Positions 50,629-59,198 of a DNA stretch of 64,000 nt are shown here, piece after piece. Each line of letters begins with the position of its first letter. Within the stretch, counting starts at the first letter, position 1. The notes beneath the pieces are model-generated. The model saw nothing but the letters and a program-made list of their open reading frames with translations. It was not told the DNA's origin and did no database searches. Made by a program: the position numbers and the translations under genes. Source of the DNA: an uncultured Oscillospiraceae bacterium (GTDB taxonomy: Bacteria; Bacillota; Clostridia; Oscillospirales; Acutalibacteraceae); the NCBI GenBank assembly GCA_949293315.1, contig CASFCH010000051.1:16001-80000 (forward strand), in the 5' to 3' direction.

Positions 50629-52509
50629 TCAATACAGATAATCCGGGATCATATAGGTCGCATAGTTCATCACGGTGAGAACCGTTGCGTAGGCCACCGG
50701 CCCCAGATAGATACTGCCGGTCTTCAGATAGACCCTGCGGTTGACGATCGTGCCGATCGTCATCGTCAGAACCATATACAGCATCGCCATGTAGGCCTTC
50801 CAGTCGGAGAACTCACCCAGGCCGGCTCCGGTGGTGAACATGGTGGTATAGTAAATAATTACAATGACTACCAGCCCGATGATATTGCACCCGATGCACA
50901 GGAGGAGATTGACGCTCTCCTTCATCCCTTTAAACCGGTTGCAGCCGTTCATGATGAGGGAGTTGACACACCAGAAGAAGATATAGAACGGGACATAGCG
51001 CAGGCACAGCCCCAGCTTGGAGAGGGACGTAAACTGCCAGGACATATCCACCAGCCGGAACCCGACCCCGAAGACATAGGCCCCCACGCATGCCACCAGA
51101 TAGCACACTGCAAATACCAGCGCGGCCAGTAAAATGGTACGCCCGATATTCGGCAGTGTGATGCGCGCGCCGAAATCCTTCATGCGGAGGCCGTTCCGCC
51201 GATGAATGGCAAAGTAGAAGATCAAAAACACCGCCAGATTGATCAGCGCAAATGCTGTCGTCCACGTCAACACGCTGTTGGCCATGCCCCCCAGCAGGAA
51301 CCAGCGGCTCACACCGGCGTGCCCGTCCAGGACAAACAGTTTGTTTGCCAGGCTGAACATCTTGGGCGCAATAAGAGGCGAGAGAAACGCGACGATCAGC
51401 GAGACCGCGACAAAAATCACCTTATCCTTTACGCCCTTCAGCTGTGCACACGGCTCTCCCACAGGCTGAATGATCGGTTTGAAAAACGGAAGATTCGCCA
51501 GCAGAACGCACAGGGGGATGATCATGAGGAGCACCGCCAGGATTCCCAGTGCGGAAAACACAAAATTCCATCCATACACCTGGCTGTCCGCCGCAATCGC
51601 GTTGGGTGCTCCCAGGGTATCCATGAAAAATTGGGTGCACTCCCGGATAAACGAGCTGCTGATGGACCCCAGACCATGGGTGGAATCCTTGGCGTTATAC
51701 ACCACGCGCCCGGTACCGTTTTCATAGCTTCCGTACACATGACCGATCTCAACGGCGGTGTTCGGATCCGTCAGCTGCTCCTGCGTAAAGGTTCCCGGGA
51801 CACCCTGATTGATGAACTCCTTGATCTCCGTTTTTACGGATAGATCGCCGGGGAAGTGCCCTTCCACCGGGGCAAAGGACAGCCTGGAGTAGGGGTCAAA
51901 CATGCCCACATCCAGCCCGACATTGACGCCGGTGGCGAACCCCTCCATGCTCTCCCACTTGGGGGCCATGACAAACGCCGCCGCCACGCGCTGCCGGTAG
52001 GTGTCGGGGTTTTCGCGCTGCTCCTCGCCGTAGGCATTCATCGTATCCATCACGTTCACGCCGCCCTTGGAATATCCGGTGATGCCAATACGGCTGTTGT
52101 CCACATAATCCAGCGTTGTGTACAGGTATTCCACCAGATCATACATGCTGTAACCGATCGTCTGATCGCTCTCCACAGGAGAGGACAGGCCGGCAGAGGT
52201 CAGATCCGGCGCAAACACCACAAATCCGCGCCGCGCCAGCTCCAGCGCATAGTTTTGATACGTCTCGGCCGTATTGTCGTTTCCGTGGCTGAAAACGATC
52301 GCGGGCGCAGGTGTTTCCACCGTGGCATTGGACGGCCGGTATTCCAGCACCCGCACCGTCTCACCGGTGGGCAGGGAGACATTCAGATTATGGAGGTCCA
52401 CCCTGCCCAGATTTGTCACGGTCAAATTGGAGGCGATCAGGCTGACCAGACAGATGGCCAGACATATCGCCAGTGCCACAAAACTTTTTTTACGAGGGCT
52501 CAGTTTCAT
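50629..52509 (-). CDS. Alpha/beta hydrolase fused to a multi-helix membrane domain
   Basis: A 626-residue protein. One N-terminal membrane helix (about 9-28) leads to an extracytoplasmic alpha/beta hydrolase domain (to about 320): IVFSHGNDNTAETYQ oxyanion region, nucleophile elbow GYSKGG with Ser, and a candidate His in DSTHGLG. The C-terminal half has eight or so membrane helices. The substrate is unknown; an acyl-transferring or esterase role at the cell surface is only a guess. ATG 52509 has GGGAGGAGGAAAAGCA upstream. It is divergent from the LacI gene and carries the same type of operator at its promoter. Confidence 0.85.
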   Translation of the reverse strand: MKLSPRKKSFVALAICLAICLVSLIASNLTVTNLGRVDLHNLNVSLPTGETVRVLEYRPSNATVETPAPAIVFSHGNDNTAETYQNYALELARRGFVVFAPDLTSAGLSSPVESDQTIGYSMYDLVEYLYTTLDYVDNSRIGITGYSKGGVNVMDTMNAYGEEQRENPDTYRQRVAAAFVMAPKWESMEGFATGVNVGLDVGMFDPYSRLSFAPVEGHFPGDLSVKTEIKEFINQGVPGTFTQEQLTDPNTAVEIGHVYGSYENGTGRVVYNAKDSTHGLGSISSSFIRECTQFFMDTLGAPNAIAADSQVYGWNFVFSALGILAVLLMIIPLCVLLANLPFFKPIIQPVGEPCAQLKGVKDKVIFVAVSLIVAFLSPLIAPKMFSLANKLFVLDGHAGVSRWFLLGGMANSVLTWTTAFALINLAVFLIFYFAIHRRNGLRMKDFGARITLPNIGRTILLAALVFAVCYLVACVGAYVFGVGFRLVDMSWQFTSLSKLGLCLRYVPFYIFFWCVNSLIMNGCNRFKGMKESVNLLLCIGCNIIGLVVIVIIYYTTMFTTGAGLGEFSDWKAYMAMLYMVLTMTIGTIVNRRVYLKTGSIYLGPVAYATVLTVMNYATYMIPDYLY

Positions 52510-52559
52510 TGCTTTTCCTCCTCCCGAGAAAATTTAATGGGAACTTCCGATCACAAATA

Positions 52560-52609
52560 GTAAACGTTTACCTGTATTGATATTAGCTCAAAGTCAATAT
52601 GATTGTCAA
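52560..52609 (-). promoter_or_regulatory. Promoter and LacI-type operator of the hydrolase fusion gene
   Basis: On the minus strand TTGACA (52604-52609), an 18-bp spacer and TAATAT (52580-52585). The 12-bp palindrome GTAAACGTTTAC (52560-52571) lies at the predicted transcript start. Its core TAAACGTTTA is identical to that of the operator at 52715-52726. Confidence 0.75.
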
Positions 52610-52682
52610 TATTCATGCTTATTTAAAATTGTTTTTGGGCTAATTGCATAAAACATTGTCGCGGGAGTTGTGCGAACGTCCA

Positions 52683-52726
52683 TTGACAGCAACAAGGGGG
52701 TTCGCTATAATAATTTAAACGTTTAA
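52683..52726 (+). promoter_or_regulatory. Promoter and LacI-type operator of lacI-fructokinase
   Basis: A perfect TTGACA (52683-52688), 17-bp spacer and TATAAT (52706-52711), with the palindrome TTAAACGTTTAA (52715-52726) over the start point. This implies autoregulation by the encoded LacI protein. Confidence 0.82.
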
Positions 52727-52746
52727 TTTTTTTTGGGGTGTTTGAA

Positions 52747-53712
52747 ATGGGCGCAAAAATCACGGACGTCGCCGCACTTGCAGGCGTATCCATTGCAACG
52801 GTCTCCCATGTACTCAACGGCTCCCGCCCCGTCCGGGAAGAGACGGCGGAAAGGGTCCTGCAGGCGGTACACGCACTGCACTATACGCCGAACAGCTCCG
52901 CGCGCAGCCTGAAAACCGGAAATAAGCGAATGGTGGGCTTCCTGGTGCCGGATATCTCCAATCTCTTTTTTGCCACAATGATCGATGCAATCGAGCGGGA
53001 AATTGCCAAAAGAGGATATCATCTGATGGTTGTCAACACCTGTGAAAGCGGTGAGAAGGAGCGCAGTGTTCTTCAGTCCCTGTGCACGGGGATCGTAGAC
53101 GGACTGATTATCGCCTCCTCCCTTTCCGACTATCGGGAAATGGAGGATTATCTGCCTCCAAAGTTCCCGATTGTCCTGGTGGACCGCCGCCTGGAAAATA
53201 ACAGCGCGGATCTGGTTGAAACCGTATCCTATCGGGCGATCTATGAGAGTGTAGATTACCTGCTGCGGCGGGGACACGAAAAAATCGGCTGTATCTTCGG
53301 CCTGCCGCACCTGAGCACGACCCAGAATCGATATGACGCCTACCTGCGGGCTTTCCGGGAGCATGGCCTGTCCCCGGATGAGTCCCTGATCCGGAAGCTG
53401 CCGCGTGCGGACAGCAATCCCGTCCCCCTGTGTGAGGAACTGATCGAAAAAGGCTGCACAGCGCTTTTCTTTGGCAATTCCCGCACGTGTGTGCAGTCTC
53501 TGTGCGTGCTTCGCCACTATCCGGAGCCATACGAAATCGTCACGTTCCTGGACTCTCCCGAGTACAGGGAGCTGTTTCAGGGAATGCATGTGATCGAACA
53601 GCCCACGGGCTCCATGGGCGCCATGGCGGGGGAGCAGATCCTGAAACGGATCGCGCATCCGGATGTTCCCGCACGGGAGATCCTGCTGCACAGCGTTTTT
53701 CATGACAATTAA
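52747..53712 (+). CDS. LacI-family transcriptional regulator
   Basis: A 321-residue repressor. The N-terminal helix-turn-helix with hinge (ITDVAALAGVSIATVSH; NSSARSLKTG) is followed by a periplasmic-binding-type sugar sensor (VGFLVPDISNLFFATMIDAIE). Matching AAACGTTT palindromes at its own and the divergent promoter are the expected type of LacI site. ATG 52747 is preceded by GGGGTGTTTGAA. The fructokinase gene starts 14 bases after the stop, so the inducer may be a hexose or its phosphate. Confidence 0.92.
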   Translation: MGAKITDVAALAGVSIATVSHVLNGSRPVREETAERVLQAVHALHYTPNSSARSLKTGNKRMVGFLVPDISNLFFATMIDAIEREIAKRGYHLMVVNTCESGEKERSVLQSLCTGIVDGLIIASSLSDYREMEDYLPPKFPIVLVDRRLENNSADLVETVSYRAIYESVDYLLRRGHEKIGCIFGLPHLSTTQNRYDAYLRAFREHGLSPDESLIRKLPRADSNPVPLCEELIEKGCTALFFGNSRTCVQSLCVLRHYPEPYEIVTFLDSPEYRELFQGMHVIEQPTGSMGAMAGEQILKRIAHPDVPAREILLHSVFHDN

Positions 53713-53726
53713 AGGGGGGATTTGAC

Positions 53727-54689
53727 ATGGATATAATCGCATTCGGTGAATGCCTGATTGATCTGCTCAATGAGGGCGGGGAGCTCTGCTTCCGTGGATC
53801 GGCGGGCGGCGCGCCGTGCAATGTGCTGGCGCAGGCGGCAAAGCTGGGCCGCAAATGTGCGCTGGTCTCCATGGTGGGGAACGACTATTTTGGCGACTGG
53901 CTGTGTGCCTATATCGCCGGTCTTGGGATCGACACCCAATATATACACAGGACCGATCAGGCCCGGACAACCCTGTCCTTTGTCACGCTTGACCGCGAGC
54001 AGAACCGCCATTTTTCATTTTACCGCAATCCGGGCGCGGATATGCTGCTGCGGCCGTCAGACGTCCCGCTTGAGGCAATCAGATCGGCGCGCGTATTTGT
54101 CTACGGCGGGGTAAGTCTGACGAAAAATCCGGCCCGCAGCACCCTGTTTGACACCCTTGAAAAGCTGCGCGGGTCCAGCGTGCTGAAGGCGTATGACCCC
54201 AACCTCCGTTTTCCGCTGTGGGAGGGGGATTTAAAGGCGGCCAGGGAAATCTCCTTCCAGGGAATGGAATATGCGGATATCATCAAGCTCAGCGGCGAGG
54301 AACTCCTCTTTTTGACCGGGTGCTCTGCAATACGGGACGGCGCCCGGCGTGTCCTCAGCCGGACTCCGGCGCGGCTTGTGCTGGTGACAAAGGGGGCGCT
54401 CGGCTGCGAGTATTACACGCGCAGCGGCAGCGGCGGCCTGAATACTTATGATACGATCATCCGGGATACGACCGCCGCCGGCGATTCCTTCCTGGGGGCA
54501 TTTCTGCACCGCCTGCTGGAAGTGGACGGGGATCCGGAAACGCTCGGCAGCCATCACCTGGAGGACTGCATCGACTACGCCAACGCCGCCGGCGCCACAA
54601 CCGCGTCCTGCAAGGGGGCGATCGCTTCCCTTCCGGACGACCGTGCAATCCGCGAATGTCAGCGTACTGTCCCAAGGCTTCGCCCATAA
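53727..54689 (+). CDS. PfkB-family carbohydrate kinase, probable fructokinase
   Basis: A 320-residue ribokinase-fold kinase. FGECLIDLLNEGGELCFRG and GGAPCNVLAQAAKLG form the sugar site; the C-terminal DTTAAGDSFLGAFLHRLL has the catalytic Asp and anion hole. MDIIAFGE and the GxAPxNVA-like motif are typical of fructokinases. AAAGGGGGGATTTGAC precedes the ATG. Co-transcribed with the LacI regulator. Other ketoses cannot be excluded as substrates. Confidence 0.9.
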   Translation: MDIIAFGECLIDLLNEGGELCFRGSAGGAPCNVLAQAAKLGRKCALVSMVGNDYFGDWLCAYIAGLGIDTQYIHRTDQARTTLSFVTLDREQNRHFSFYRNPGADMLLRPSDVPLEAIRSARVFVYGGVSLTKNPARSTLFDTLEKLRGSSVLKAYDPNLRFPLWEGDLKAAREISFQGMEYADIIKLSGEELLFLTGCSAIRDGARRVLSRTPARLVLVTKGALGCEYYTRSGSGGLNTYDTIIRDTTAAGDSFLGAFLHRLLEVDGDPETLGSHHLEDCIDYANAAGATTASCKGAIASLPDDRAIRECQRTVPRLRP

Positions 54690-54821
54690 ACCATGGACTT
54701 TCCCCGTACACAAGCCACTCCGCCGGGCTTATCCGTAATGGTTCCGGCTGTGACCTTGCATGTCCGGGGAAAGTGTGATATCATGAGGAAAACGGCGCGG
54801 CAGCCTGGGGGAGGGACTGTG

Positions 54822-55514
54822 ATGCGAATCACTTATATCGGGCACAGCGGCTTTCTGGTGGAACTCAGCCACGCCGCGCTGCTGTTCGACTACTGGCAGG
54901 GGGACTTTTCACTCCCCGCGGGGAAAAAGCCGTATATCTTTGCCAGCCACCGCCATCCGGACCACTTCAACCCGGAGATTTTCAAGCTGCGGACAGACCA
55001 TCCGGACATTCAATTTATCCTGTCGGATGACATCTGGCAGAGCCGCGTGCCGGCGGACTGTGCCGCCTGTACCGTGCGCCTGGGGCCAAACGCCCACTGG
55101 GAAGATGGCGCGCTGTCCGTGCGGACGCTCAAATCGACGGATGAGGGCGTGGCGTTCTGCGTGCAGTGCGAGGGGATGCGCCTCTACCACGCCGGAGATC
55201 TGAACGACTGGCAGTGGCGCGGCGAGCCGGCGTACTGGAACCGCCAGATGGCGGAAAACTTCCGCAAAAATATGGAACCCCTGCGCGGTCAGTCGTTTGA
55301 CGCCGCTTTTATCCCGCTCGACCCGCGTCAGGAAGAGGACTGCGACTGCGGACTGAATTATTTTCTCACGCTCGCACGGGCGGAAAAGATCTATCCCATG
55401 CACTGCTGGGAGGATTACTCTGTGATCGGCCGCTGGCTCGCCTCCCACCCCGACAGCCCCGACCGGGGGAAAATCGTCCCGATCACGCGGCGCGGGGAAC
55501 AATTCATCCAATAA
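54822..55514 (+). CDS. Metallo-beta-lactamase-fold hydrolase
   Basis: A 230-residue metal-dependent hydrolase of the UlaG/YtnP-like MBL superfamily. The metal site appears as SHRHPDHFNP (H-x-H-x-D-H), with further ligands in LYHAGDLNDW and a C-terminal MHCWED. No substrate can be named. ATG 54822 has GGGGGAGGGACTGTG upstream; the frame is open earlier without such a site. 24 bases before the glyoxalase gene. Confidence 0.85.
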   Translation: MRITYIGHSGFLVELSHAALLFDYWQGDFSLPAGKKPYIFASHRHPDHFNPEIFKLRTDHPDIQFILSDDIWQSRVPADCAACTVRLGPNAHWEDGALSVRTLKSTDEGVAFCVQCEGMRLYHAGDLNDWQWRGEPAYWNRQMAENFRKNMEPLRGQSFDAAFIPLDPRQEEDCDCGLNYFLTLARAEKIYPMHCWEDYSVIGRWLASHPDSPDRGKIVPITRRGEQFIQ

Positions 55515-55538
55515 TCCCGTTTTAAAGGAGCGATCATC

Positions 55539-55910
55539 ATGCAATTTCAATTTGCCCATTACAACTATAATGTAAAGGATCTGGACAAGTCCATCCGCTT
55601 TTATCGGGAGGCGCTCGGCCTGCGCGAGGTGCGCCGCAAGGCGGCCGGTGACGGCAGCTTTATCCTCGTCTATCTGGGCGACGGTGCGACCGGCTTTGAG
55701 CTGGAGCTGACCTGGCTGCGCGACTGGGATAAGGACGGCTACGACCTCGGGGACAACGAATTCCACCTGGCTTTCACCGTGGATGATATGGACGCCGCCC
55801 ATCGGAAGCACAAGGAGATGGGCTGCATCTGTTACGAGAATCCGGAGATGGGGATCTACTTTATCTCCGACCCGGACGGCTACTGGCAGGAGATCGTGCC
55901 GGCAAAATAA
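55539..55910 (+). CDS. Glyoxalase I/VOC-family protein
   Basis: A 123-residue vicinal-oxygen-chelate protein, closest to lactoylglutathione lyase. The paired beta-alpha-beta repeats show HYNYNVKDLDKSIRFYREALGL, GFELELTW, FHLAFTVDDMDAAH and YFISDPDGYWQEIVP; the two His and two Glu residues would hold the metal. AAAGGAGCGATCATC precedes the ATG. A role in methylglyoxal removal is plausible but untested, since glutathione is usually absent in such organisms. Confidence 0.88.
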   Translation: MQFQFAHYNYNVKDLDKSIRFYREALGLREVRRKAAGDGSFILVYLGDGATGFELELTWLRDWDKDGYDLGDNEFHLAFTVDDMDAAHRKHKEMGCICYENPEMGIYFISDPDGYWQEIVPAK

Positions 55911-55929
55911 AATTTACGGAGGAAAAACC

Positions 55930-56421
55930 ATGAAGCATTTGATTCGCGTATCGCTCACACTGCTGCTCGGGTGTGCGGCCTGCCTGGCACTGTGCGCATG
56001 CGGCAGTGAAAAACCGATCCCCCCGGAGGCGGGGAAGCTCACCTGGACAATGACCAGCGCGATGCTGGGCGATCCCACAGCGGATGCCGCTCCGCGTGTC
56101 GTCTATACCGCCCCGGACCATCCGGAAAGCGGTGCACAGGCGCTGCGCCTCACCTGCACCGGCGGGGACGGGAATACGCTCGTCTTCACCAACACAGACA
56201 GCGGCGAGCAGTGGACTGCCTCCTGTTCCCAGCCGCAGCTGAGTCCGGACAGCCGGATCTACACGCTCACCTTTGCGGATGGGCAGGAGGCGACGGCGAT
56301 CTCCGCCGTAACCACCTACTATGACGCGGACCGCAGCGAGTCCTATGAATACACCCTGATCGTCAGCTTTCCGCAGGGCTCCGGAATCCCGGAATTTCAT
56401 TTTTCAGCCCCGGTCGCGTGA
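55930..56421 (+). CDS. Small lipoprotein of unknown function
   Basis: A 163-residue exported lipoprotein with lipobox ALCAC (Cys24) after a clear signal peptide. The remainder is a single beta-rich domain without a motif I know. TACGGAGGAAAAACC precedes the ATG, 19 bases after the glyoxalase stop, so it is likely co-transcribed. A terminator follows. Confidence 0.8.
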   Translation: MKHLIRVSLTLLLGCAACLALCACGSEKPIPPEAGKLTWTMTSAMLGDPTADAAPRVVYTAPDHPESGAQALRLTCTGGDGNTLVFTNTDSGEQWTASCSQPQLSPDSRIYTLTFADGQEATAISAVTTYYDADRSESYEYTLIVSFPQGSGIPEFHFSAPVA

Positions 56422-56459
56422 ATGAAACGGCCCTCCATTTTCTATACTGAATACCGGAA

Positions 56460-56495
56460 CACCCTTTTACAAAAAACTGTAAAAGGGCGTTTTAT
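56460..56495 (+). terminator. Terminator after the small lipoprotein
   Basis: ACCCTTTTAC / GTAAAAGGGcGT form a stem with an A-rich loop, followed by TTTTATT. Confidence 0.8.
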
Positions 56496-56526
56496 TCCAA
56501 TTTTCTAAATCAGGGAGGGATCCGCA

Positions 56527-57033
56527 TTGGCAATCATCATCCGTCACTCTGTATCGGCCGATCTGCCCGCACTGGGCCGGATCGAGGCCGCCTGCTTTCC
56601 CGCCGCGGAGGCGGCGAGTGCCGAAACTTTAAGAGAACGCTTTGACGTGTTCCCGGAATACTTTTTTACAGCGGAAGATGGGGAACGACCGGTTGGATTC
56701 ATCAACGGGATGAGCACGGACCGCGCGGCGATCCGCGATGAGATGTTCTCCACCCCGTCCGCACACGATCCGGACGGAACACGGCTCGCCGTGCTGGGGC
56801 TGAACGTGCTGCCCGAGTACCGGCGGCAGGGGATCGCCCGCAGGCTCATGGAGGCGCTGCTCGGTCAGGCGCGGGCGGATGGCAAATCCGGAGCCGTGCT
56901 CACCTGCAAGGAACACCTGATCCCCTACTATGAGGCCTTCGGCTACCGTCGCCTGGGCGTGTCCGCGTCCGTCCACGGCGGCGCGGTGTGGTACGATATG
57001 GCGCTCGTCTTCCCCGCGCCCGGCGCGCATTGA
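56527..57033 (+). CDS. GNAT-family N-acetyltransferase
   Basis: A 168-residue GNAT protein. The acetyl-CoA-binding motif A is LGLNVLPEYRRQGIARRLMEALL. A preceding segment with INGMSTD and the C-terminal YYEAFGYRRLGVSASVHGG suggest the arylalkylamine-acetyltransferase-like group. The start codon is TTG 56527, seven bases after AGGGAGGG. The substrate is unknown. A terminator lies 50 bases downstream. Confidence 0.9.
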   Translation: MAIIIRHSVSADLPALGRIEAACFPAAEAASAETLRERFDVFPEYFFTAEDGERPVGFINGMSTDRAAIRDEMFSTPSAHDPDGTRLAVLGLNVLPEYRRQGIARRLMEALLGQARADGKSGAVLTCKEHLIPYYEAFGYRRLGVSASVHGGAVWYDMALVFPAPGAH

Positions 57034-57084
57034 CCCCATGGAGCAGCGTTCTATTTTCAAAACTCTATTTACGCGCAAAGATAT

Positions 57085-57118
57085 GTGCGGCCATCCGAAT
57101 CAGATGGCCGCACTTTTT
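57085..57118 (+). terminator. Terminator after the GNAT gene
   Basis: GTGCGGCCATC / GATGGCCGCAC, perfect 11-bp stem with a 7-base loop, followed by TTTTT. Confidence 0.92.
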
Positions 57119-57188
57119 ATCCGTGTTATCTCTGTTCCTGATGGACAGCGGAAAAGGGGGGCAAGCCATTCCGGCGTTATGCGGCGCG

Positions 57189-57533
57189 CTATCGTACCGG
57201 CTCATAGCCGACGACCGCGTCCCGGTCCGTAGCCTCCAGCTTGAAGATCACCGGCCGCAGGCCGTCGTTGCAGCTGCAAATCGCCACGCCCGGCTTGCGG
57301 ATCCAATCCCCATGGTAGAACAGGCCCGCTCCCGCTCCGTGCGCCAGCGAAAACACGTACTGGTAGATCGCCTTCCACGCCTCGTCGCACAGGCCGTCCG
57401 GCTTGGCGTAGTCCGCGTAAAAGACCTGCCCCTCCTTCAGCATCGGGCAGGCCTTCAGCCCCTCGACGCCGTATTCCGCCGCCAGCTCTCTGTCCAGCGT
57501 CGTCTTTAAAACGGTGATTTTGACCTGTTTCAT
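57189..57533 (-). CDS. TIGR04076-like small protein
   Basis: A 114-residue protein: MKQVKITVLKTTLDRELAAEY, then C-P and Y-x-D-Y segments, WKAIYQYVF and a C-terminal ICSCNDGLRPVIFKLEA. This order matches the small family TIGR04076, whose function is unknown. ATG 57533 has AAGGGAGTTCATCCG upstream. No neighbour gives a clue; it is convergent with the GNAT gene. Confidence 0.7.
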   Translation of the reverse strand: MKQVKITVLKTTLDRELAAEYGVEGLKACPMLKEGQVFYADYAKPDGLCDEAWKAIYQYVFSLAHGAGAGLFYHGDWIRKPGVAICSCNDGLRPVIFKLEATDRDAVVGYEPVR

Positions 57534-57688
57534 CGGATGAACTCCCTTCCGAATGTGCGGGAACAGAGAACTCCCTCTGCCGCCCGGCAAGTGATAAAAT
57601 CATTCTATCACATTTCTAACGCAGAACAAAGCCCCCTTGAAAAATCCCCTTCCTGTGGTAGAATAGGGAATGAAAAGGAGCGAAATAC

Positions 57689-58477
57689 ATGGAGAAAAAG
57701 GCGCTGTTTTTTGACTATGACGGCACGATCATCGCGGGCGGCACGGGGAAAATCCCGGCGGAGATCCCGGAGCTGTTCCGCGAACTGAAAGCGCGGGGCC
57801 ATCTGCTGTTCCTGAACACGGGGCGCACCCGGGTGCTTCTCGACCCGCATTGCCGCGCCCTGCCCTTTGACGGGTACATCCTGGGCTGCGGCAGCGCCGT
57901 GGAGCTGAATGGGGAGACGCTGTACGAATACGAGCTGCCCATGGAGCGCTGTGTGCAGATTGCAAAGCAGACGCGGGCGCTCGGGATCCAGGGATTTTTG
58001 GAGGGAATGGACGTCCTCTACTATACGCGCCGGTTCACGAACCTCGGCTTTCGCGCCTGCCGGGCGCGCTACCGGCGGGAGGGGGCAACCGTCAAACGGG
58101 CCGACAAGCTGGACGACCCGTTCACCACGATGTATTTGCGCTTCCCGTCGGCGGAAGTCTTAGACCGCTTTACGCAGGAGTGGGGCGGGATGTTCGATTT
58201 TATCGACCGCGGCGGCCGTATCCGCGAGCTCGTCCCCGCCGGGCACACCAAGGCCACCGGGATGCGGCTGGTGATGGAACGGCTGGGGCTGAAATTGGAG
58301 AACTGTTATGCCTTCGGCGACGGCAACAATGACCGCCCCATGTTCGAGTTTACGCCCAACGGCGCGCTCATCGGCCCGGGAAACACAGAGCTGCGCAAAA
58401 TGGTCCGCTACGTCTCCGGGAGCGTGTCAGACGGCGGCCTGGCTGAGGCTGTGCGTGCGTTCGGGCTGGTAGAATAA
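57689..58477 (+). CDS. HAD-IIB (Cof-type) hydrolase
   Basis: A 262-residue HAD phosphatase. Motif I is FFDYDGTII with the nucleophile Asp, motif III/IV is FGDGNNDRPMFE, and a type IIB cap lies between. Such enzymes act on sugar phosphates, flavin or pyridoxal phosphates; the substrate cannot be named. AAAAGGAGCGAAATAC precedes the ATG. Confidence 0.9.
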   Translation: MEKKALFFDYDGTIIAGGTGKIPAEIPELFRELKARGHLLFLNTGRTRVLLDPHCRALPFDGYILGCGSAVELNGETLYEYELPMERCVQIAKQTRALGIQGFLEGMDVLYYTRRFTNLGFRACRARYRREGATVKRADKLDDPFTTMYLRFPSAEVLDRFTQEWGGMFDFIDRGGRIRELVPAGHTKATGMRLVMERLGLKLENCYAFGDGNNDRPMFEFTPNGALIGPGNTELRKMVRYVSGSVSDGGLAEAVRAFGLVE

Positions 58478-58644
58478 CCCATTCCAGAGGGGAAAACACA
58501 ATAAAAAACGTCATCACCGTCCGGCACACGGAATCTATCCACCACACAAACGGCATGATCGGCTCCGTGACAGATTGGGATCAGACAGAACTTAGTCGGG
58601 TACAGACCGAAAAATCGGCCAAAATTTCGCGGCGGAGCGGGAAA

Positions 58645-58715
58645 GAGGAGCGACAGAAAGCGCGGGAATGCTCCTCCGAACGTCACCCCTGGCAATACGC
58701 AGTCCACGACGACAC
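58645..58715 (+). repeat. Second repeat family, copy 1
   Basis: About 70 bp starting GAGGAGCGACAGAAAG and ending AGTCCACGACGACAC. An inverted, diverged copy lies at 58909-58991. It has no coding capacity that I can support. The stretch from 58478 to 58644 carries no gene either. Confidence 0.6.
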
Positions 58716-58840
58716 GGGGAATGCTTCCTGGGCTGAAAGCCAATGGTTTTCCAGTCTCGTCCCCCTTTTTCGGAACGCCGGGGGCGGCGTTCCCTACGAG
58801 GGATTGTGCAAACTTCGGGCAGTATACGATGCAAAATATC

Positions 58841-58908
58841 TCAAAAGAATCTGCTGCCCTTCCTCGGATTGCTTTTTTGTACCCTCTTCCGTAGGGAACG
58901 CTGCCCTC
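58841..58908 (+). repeat. 68-bp direct repeat, left unit
   Basis: Begins TCAAAAGAATCTGCTGCCC and ends with the truncated right arm GTAGGGAACGCTGCCCTC. It matches 59087-59154 at 67 of 68 positions (one G/A difference), so the duplication is recent. Confidence 0.9.
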
Positions 58909-58991
58909 TCGTCGTCGCGGACTGCATATCGTTCGGAACAGCGTTCCGGGGGAACGCCATTCCTCGCTCATTCCGTCGCTCCTCCTCACCG
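58909..58991 (-). repeat. Second repeat family, copy 2 (inverted)
   Basis: Read on the minus strand it begins GAGGAGGAGCGACGGAAT and ends ATGCAGTCCGCGACGACGA, matching copy 1 at 58645-58715 with gaps. It forms part of the insert between the 68-bp repeats. Confidence 0.55.
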
Positions 58992-59086
58992 CAAAAAGTC
59001 ACGCTCGGCGCGCCTGTTCGGTTGCAAGCGCCCTCGCGACGGCACGCTGTCGCTACCAACTTTTTGCGGATACAATCCAAAACGCC

Positions 59087-59154
59087 TCAAAAGAATCTAC
59101 TGCCCTTCCTCGGATTGCTTTTTTGTACCCTCTTCCGTAGGGAACGCTGCCCTC
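59087..59154 (+). repeat. 68-bp direct repeat, right unit
   Basis: Second copy of 58841-58908, here continuing into an intact right inverted repeat of the MITE-like element. Confidence 0.9.
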
Positions 59155-59198
59155 AGCGTTCCGCGGTAGGAATCAATGGTTTGTACACAGCAACCGCT

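Larger units (their letters stand above)
58771..59163 (+). repeat. MITE-like palindromic repeat, copy B, composite
   Basis: The left inverted repeat (58771-58798) is identical at all 28 positions to that of copy C at 61137; the right one (59136-59163) is the CGCTG/CAGCG variant seen in copy A. The interior is expanded to about 390 bp because a 68-bp internal segment is present twice (58841-58908 and 59087-59154) around a 178-bp insert made partly of the second repeat family. Confidence 0.75.
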
